Positions 4,539-5,911 of a stretch of DNA of 5,911 nucleotides are shown piece by piece; position 1 is the first letter of the stretch; each line of letters starts with the position of its first letter. The position numbers were made by a program, and so were the translations under genes. This DNA is from Cyanothece sp. UBA12306 (GTDB lineage Bacteria > Cyanobacteriota > Cyanobacteriia > Cyanobacteriales > Microcystaceae). Where the stretch lies: contig DLXW01000205.1 in NCBI GenBank assembly GCA_003448685.1, forward strand, positions 391 through 6,301, given 5' to 3'. The notes below the pieces were generated by a model, which saw only the letters and a program-made list of their open reading frames with translations, did not search any database and was not told the DNA's origin.

Positions 4539-5684
4539 CTAGTGTTTTTTTACAGCATTTATCAACTGCTGAAGGTGTTTTTCTGTATGGGTAGCCATGA
4601 TCGAAAAACGAAGACGACTGGTGGGTACAGTTGGGGGACGAATAGCCGGAGCAAAAATACGATCTTTTTTCAGTTTTTTTGCCAAAATCAAGGATTCTTC
4701 GGCAGTTTTTACTCCTAAACAAATAATTGGAGACTCTGAAGGAAATAATTTTAAAGCAGATAGTTTATCCTTAACATAATTGACATTATGCCATAATTTT
4801 TCACGGCGTTGGGGTTCAGTTTGAACTATTTTAACTGCTTCTAGGGCTGCTGCGGCATCAGCTGGCGACAGTCCTGTGGTATAAATCCATGTAGGGGCGC
4901 GGTTGCGTAAAAAATCAATTAACATCTTTGAACCTGCTACATAACCCCCTAAACTGCCTAAAGCTTTACTGAGAGTTCCTATCATAATTAATGGCTGGTT
5001 ACTACAGTCAAAATATTCGACTAAACCTGCCCCAGTTGCTCCTATTATACCTGTTGCATGGGCTTCATCTACTAATAACATACAGTCAAATTTTTTTGCT
5101 AAAGATAATAATTGAGGCAGGGGACAAGCATCACCATCCATACTGAAAATACTATCAGTTATAATCAAACAACGGCGGTATTGATGGCGATTTTGTTGAA
5201 GTTGTTTTTGCAAGTATTCAATATTACAATGGGAATATTCTAAGATAGTTGCGCCACTTAATTTAGCCCCATTTTTTAAGCTAGAATGATTATATTGATC
5301 TCCTAAAATTAAATCTCGATTATTGACTATAGCGGTAATAGTTCCTAAATTTGCTAAATAGCCAGAACTAAAAACTAAGGCAGCTTCGGTTTGTTTGAGG
5401 GAGGCGATCGCTGTTTCTAATTCTTGATGTAATTCCCGATGTCCACTTAATAAACGAGATCCTGTACTTCCTGTGCCAAATTCTTGGGTTGCTTGCACTG
5501 CTGCTTTGATTAATCTAAAATCTCCTGCTAGTCCCAAATAATCGTTACTAGCAAAATTAATTAAGCTCTTTCCTTCTATTTCAATATTAGCACCAGGAAA
5601 ACTGGTAATAGGAGTTACTGAACGATACCAATTAGCCCGATGGATGGTTTGTAGAGATTTTTCTAGCCATTGATAAGGGTTCAT
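4539..5684 (-). CDS. bioF: 8-amino-7-oxononanoate synthase (BioF), biotin biosynthesis
   Basis: This PLP-dependent alpha-oxoamine synthase condenses pimeloyl-ACP (or pimeloyl-CoA) with L-alanine, releasing CO2, in the first step of biotin ring assembly. It is cytosolic. The product is 381 residues, normal for the family. Motifs in order: [10 protein letters not shown] (43-52), [22 protein letters not shown] (69-90), FSSGYLAN (105-112), DQYNHSSL with His133, DSIFSMDGD (177-185), [11 protein letters not shown] (205-215) with Asp206 and His209 contacting the cofactor, and [12 protein letters not shown] (236-247) with Lys240 as the PLP Schiff-base lysine. It closes with RPPTVP (349-354) and [12 protein letters not shown]. 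The start [10 protein letters not shown] fits cyanobacterial BioF; no Shine-Dalgarno is visible. No other bio gene is adjacent. The related enzyme 2-amino-3-ketobutyrate CoA ligase (Kbl) is the main alternative but fits less well. Confidence 0.92.
   Translation of the reverse strand: MNPYQWLEKSLQTIHRANWYRSVTPITSFPGANIEIEGKSLINFASNDYLGLAGDFRLIKAAVQATQEFGTGSTGSRLLSGHRELHQELETAIASLKQTEAALVFSSGYLANLGTITAIVNNRDLILGDQYNHSSLKNGAKLSGATILEYSHCNIEYLQKQLQQNRHQYRRCLIITDSIFSMDGDACPLPQLLSLAKKFDCMLLVDEAHATGIIGATGAGLVEYFDCSNQPLIMIGTLSKALGSLGGYVAGSKMLIDFLRNRAPTWIYTTGLSPADAAAALEAVKIVQTEPQRREKLWHNVNYVKDKLSALKLFPSESPIICLGVKTAEESLILAKKLKKDRIFAPAIRPPTVPTSRLRFSIMATHTEKHLQQLINAVKKH
5404..5411. repeat. HIP1 octamer GCGATCGC (copy 3)
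   Basis: Perfect HIP1 octamer inside bioF; third perfect copy in the window. Confidence 0.85.
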
Positions 5685-5713
5685 ATTTACACTAAAACTA
5701 GATTGATTTTTAG

Positions 5714-5741
5714 TTGCTATTTTTATTCAAATTCTTATATT
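5714..5741 (+). promoter_or_regulatory. Possible promoter of the divergent partial gene
   Basis: TTGCTA (5714-5719) and TATATT (5736-5741) are spaced by 16 bp and lie 47 bp ahead of the ATG at 5789. On the opposite strand the same AT-rich patch reads TATAAT (5744-5739), which could serve bioF, though no matching -35 was found. The 104-bp divergent gap must hold both promoters. Confidence 0.28.
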
Positions 5742-5788
5742 ATATCTAAGGAATCATACCAGAGATAAATTAATTCATTAAAAAAGTC

Positions 5789-5911
5789 ATGGAAATTGCG
5801 GCAACTACTGTTGAACAAATTCTCGATAGTTTAGCATCACAACCTGATCCCCGTTGGATATCTCTAGATCTTGAAAAACAAAGAAAACAGATCGAAGCAG
5901 AATTAAACACT
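5789..5911 (+). CDS. N-terminal 41 residues of an unidentified protein, cut by the window end
   Basis: An open frame starts at ATG 5789 and runs to the last base with no stop. The product begins MEIAATTVEQILDSLASQPD and continues PRWISLDLEKQRKQIEAELN, an acidic, helix-rich N-terminus with no signal peptide. An in-frame TAA lies at 5771-5773 with no other ATG, GTG or TTG between, so this is the first possible start. No clear Shine-Dalgarno precedes it. It is divergent from bioF across 104 bp. Too little is visible to assign a family. The sensible amino-acid composition and the promoter-like sequence upstream favour a real gene. Confidence 0.55.
   Translation, partial: MEIAATTVEQILDSLASQPDPRWISLDLEKQRKQIEAELNT

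Noticed and set aside
4531..4779. Open frames on both strands over the 3' part of bioF (4531-4722 minus and 4597-4779 plus)
   Set aside because: Both overlap conserved BioF coding sequence, and neither product shows family motifs.

Overview
The window looks like ordinary chromosomal DNA from a low-GC cyanobacterium. The strongest evidence is an intact psaE, encoding the PsaE subunit of photosystem I. Three perfect copies of the cyanobacterial HIP1 octamer GCGATCGC, AT-rich intergenic regions and several genes of cyanobacterial type agree with this. A unicellular (chroococcalean-type) genome is a reasonable guess, but the genus cannot be fixed from this sequence.

Layout. Positions 1-1797 (+): the 3' part of uppS (isoprenyl/undecaprenyl diphosphate synthase), then a small basic protein of unknown function, then a DUF6391-like protein carrying HxxEH and HPRCGTN motifs. 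Positions 1916-3065 (+): psaE followed by mutM (fpg), separated by a perfect 15-bp inverted repeat. Positions 3176-3841 (+): a TylF/MycF-type O-methyltransferase with no recognisable partner genes nearby. Positions 3874-4251 (-): a small conserved-looking hypothetical protein, convergent with the methyltransferase across a likely bidirectional hairpin terminator. Positions 4252-4538: a gene-poor AT-rich spacer ending in a short heptanucleotide tandem repeat. Positions 4539-5684 (-): bioF (8-amino-7-oxononanoate synthase, biotin pathway). Positions 5789-5911 (+): the 5' end of a divergent gene that runs off the window.

How the genes relate. This is mostly a mosaic of unlinked housekeeping functions: cell-envelope lipid carrier, photosystem I, oxidative DNA repair and biotin synthesis. 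The one suggestive pairing is psaE with mutM, since photosystem I acceptor-side electron leakage makes reactive oxygen and MutM removes oxidised guanine. No mobile element, CRISPR array, RNA gene, toxin-antitoxin or defence system is evident. I found no convincing new multi-gene system. The best leads are the DUF6391-like protein, whose motifs resemble those of the DUF1385/YqhQ family, and the regulatory architecture around psaE-mutM.
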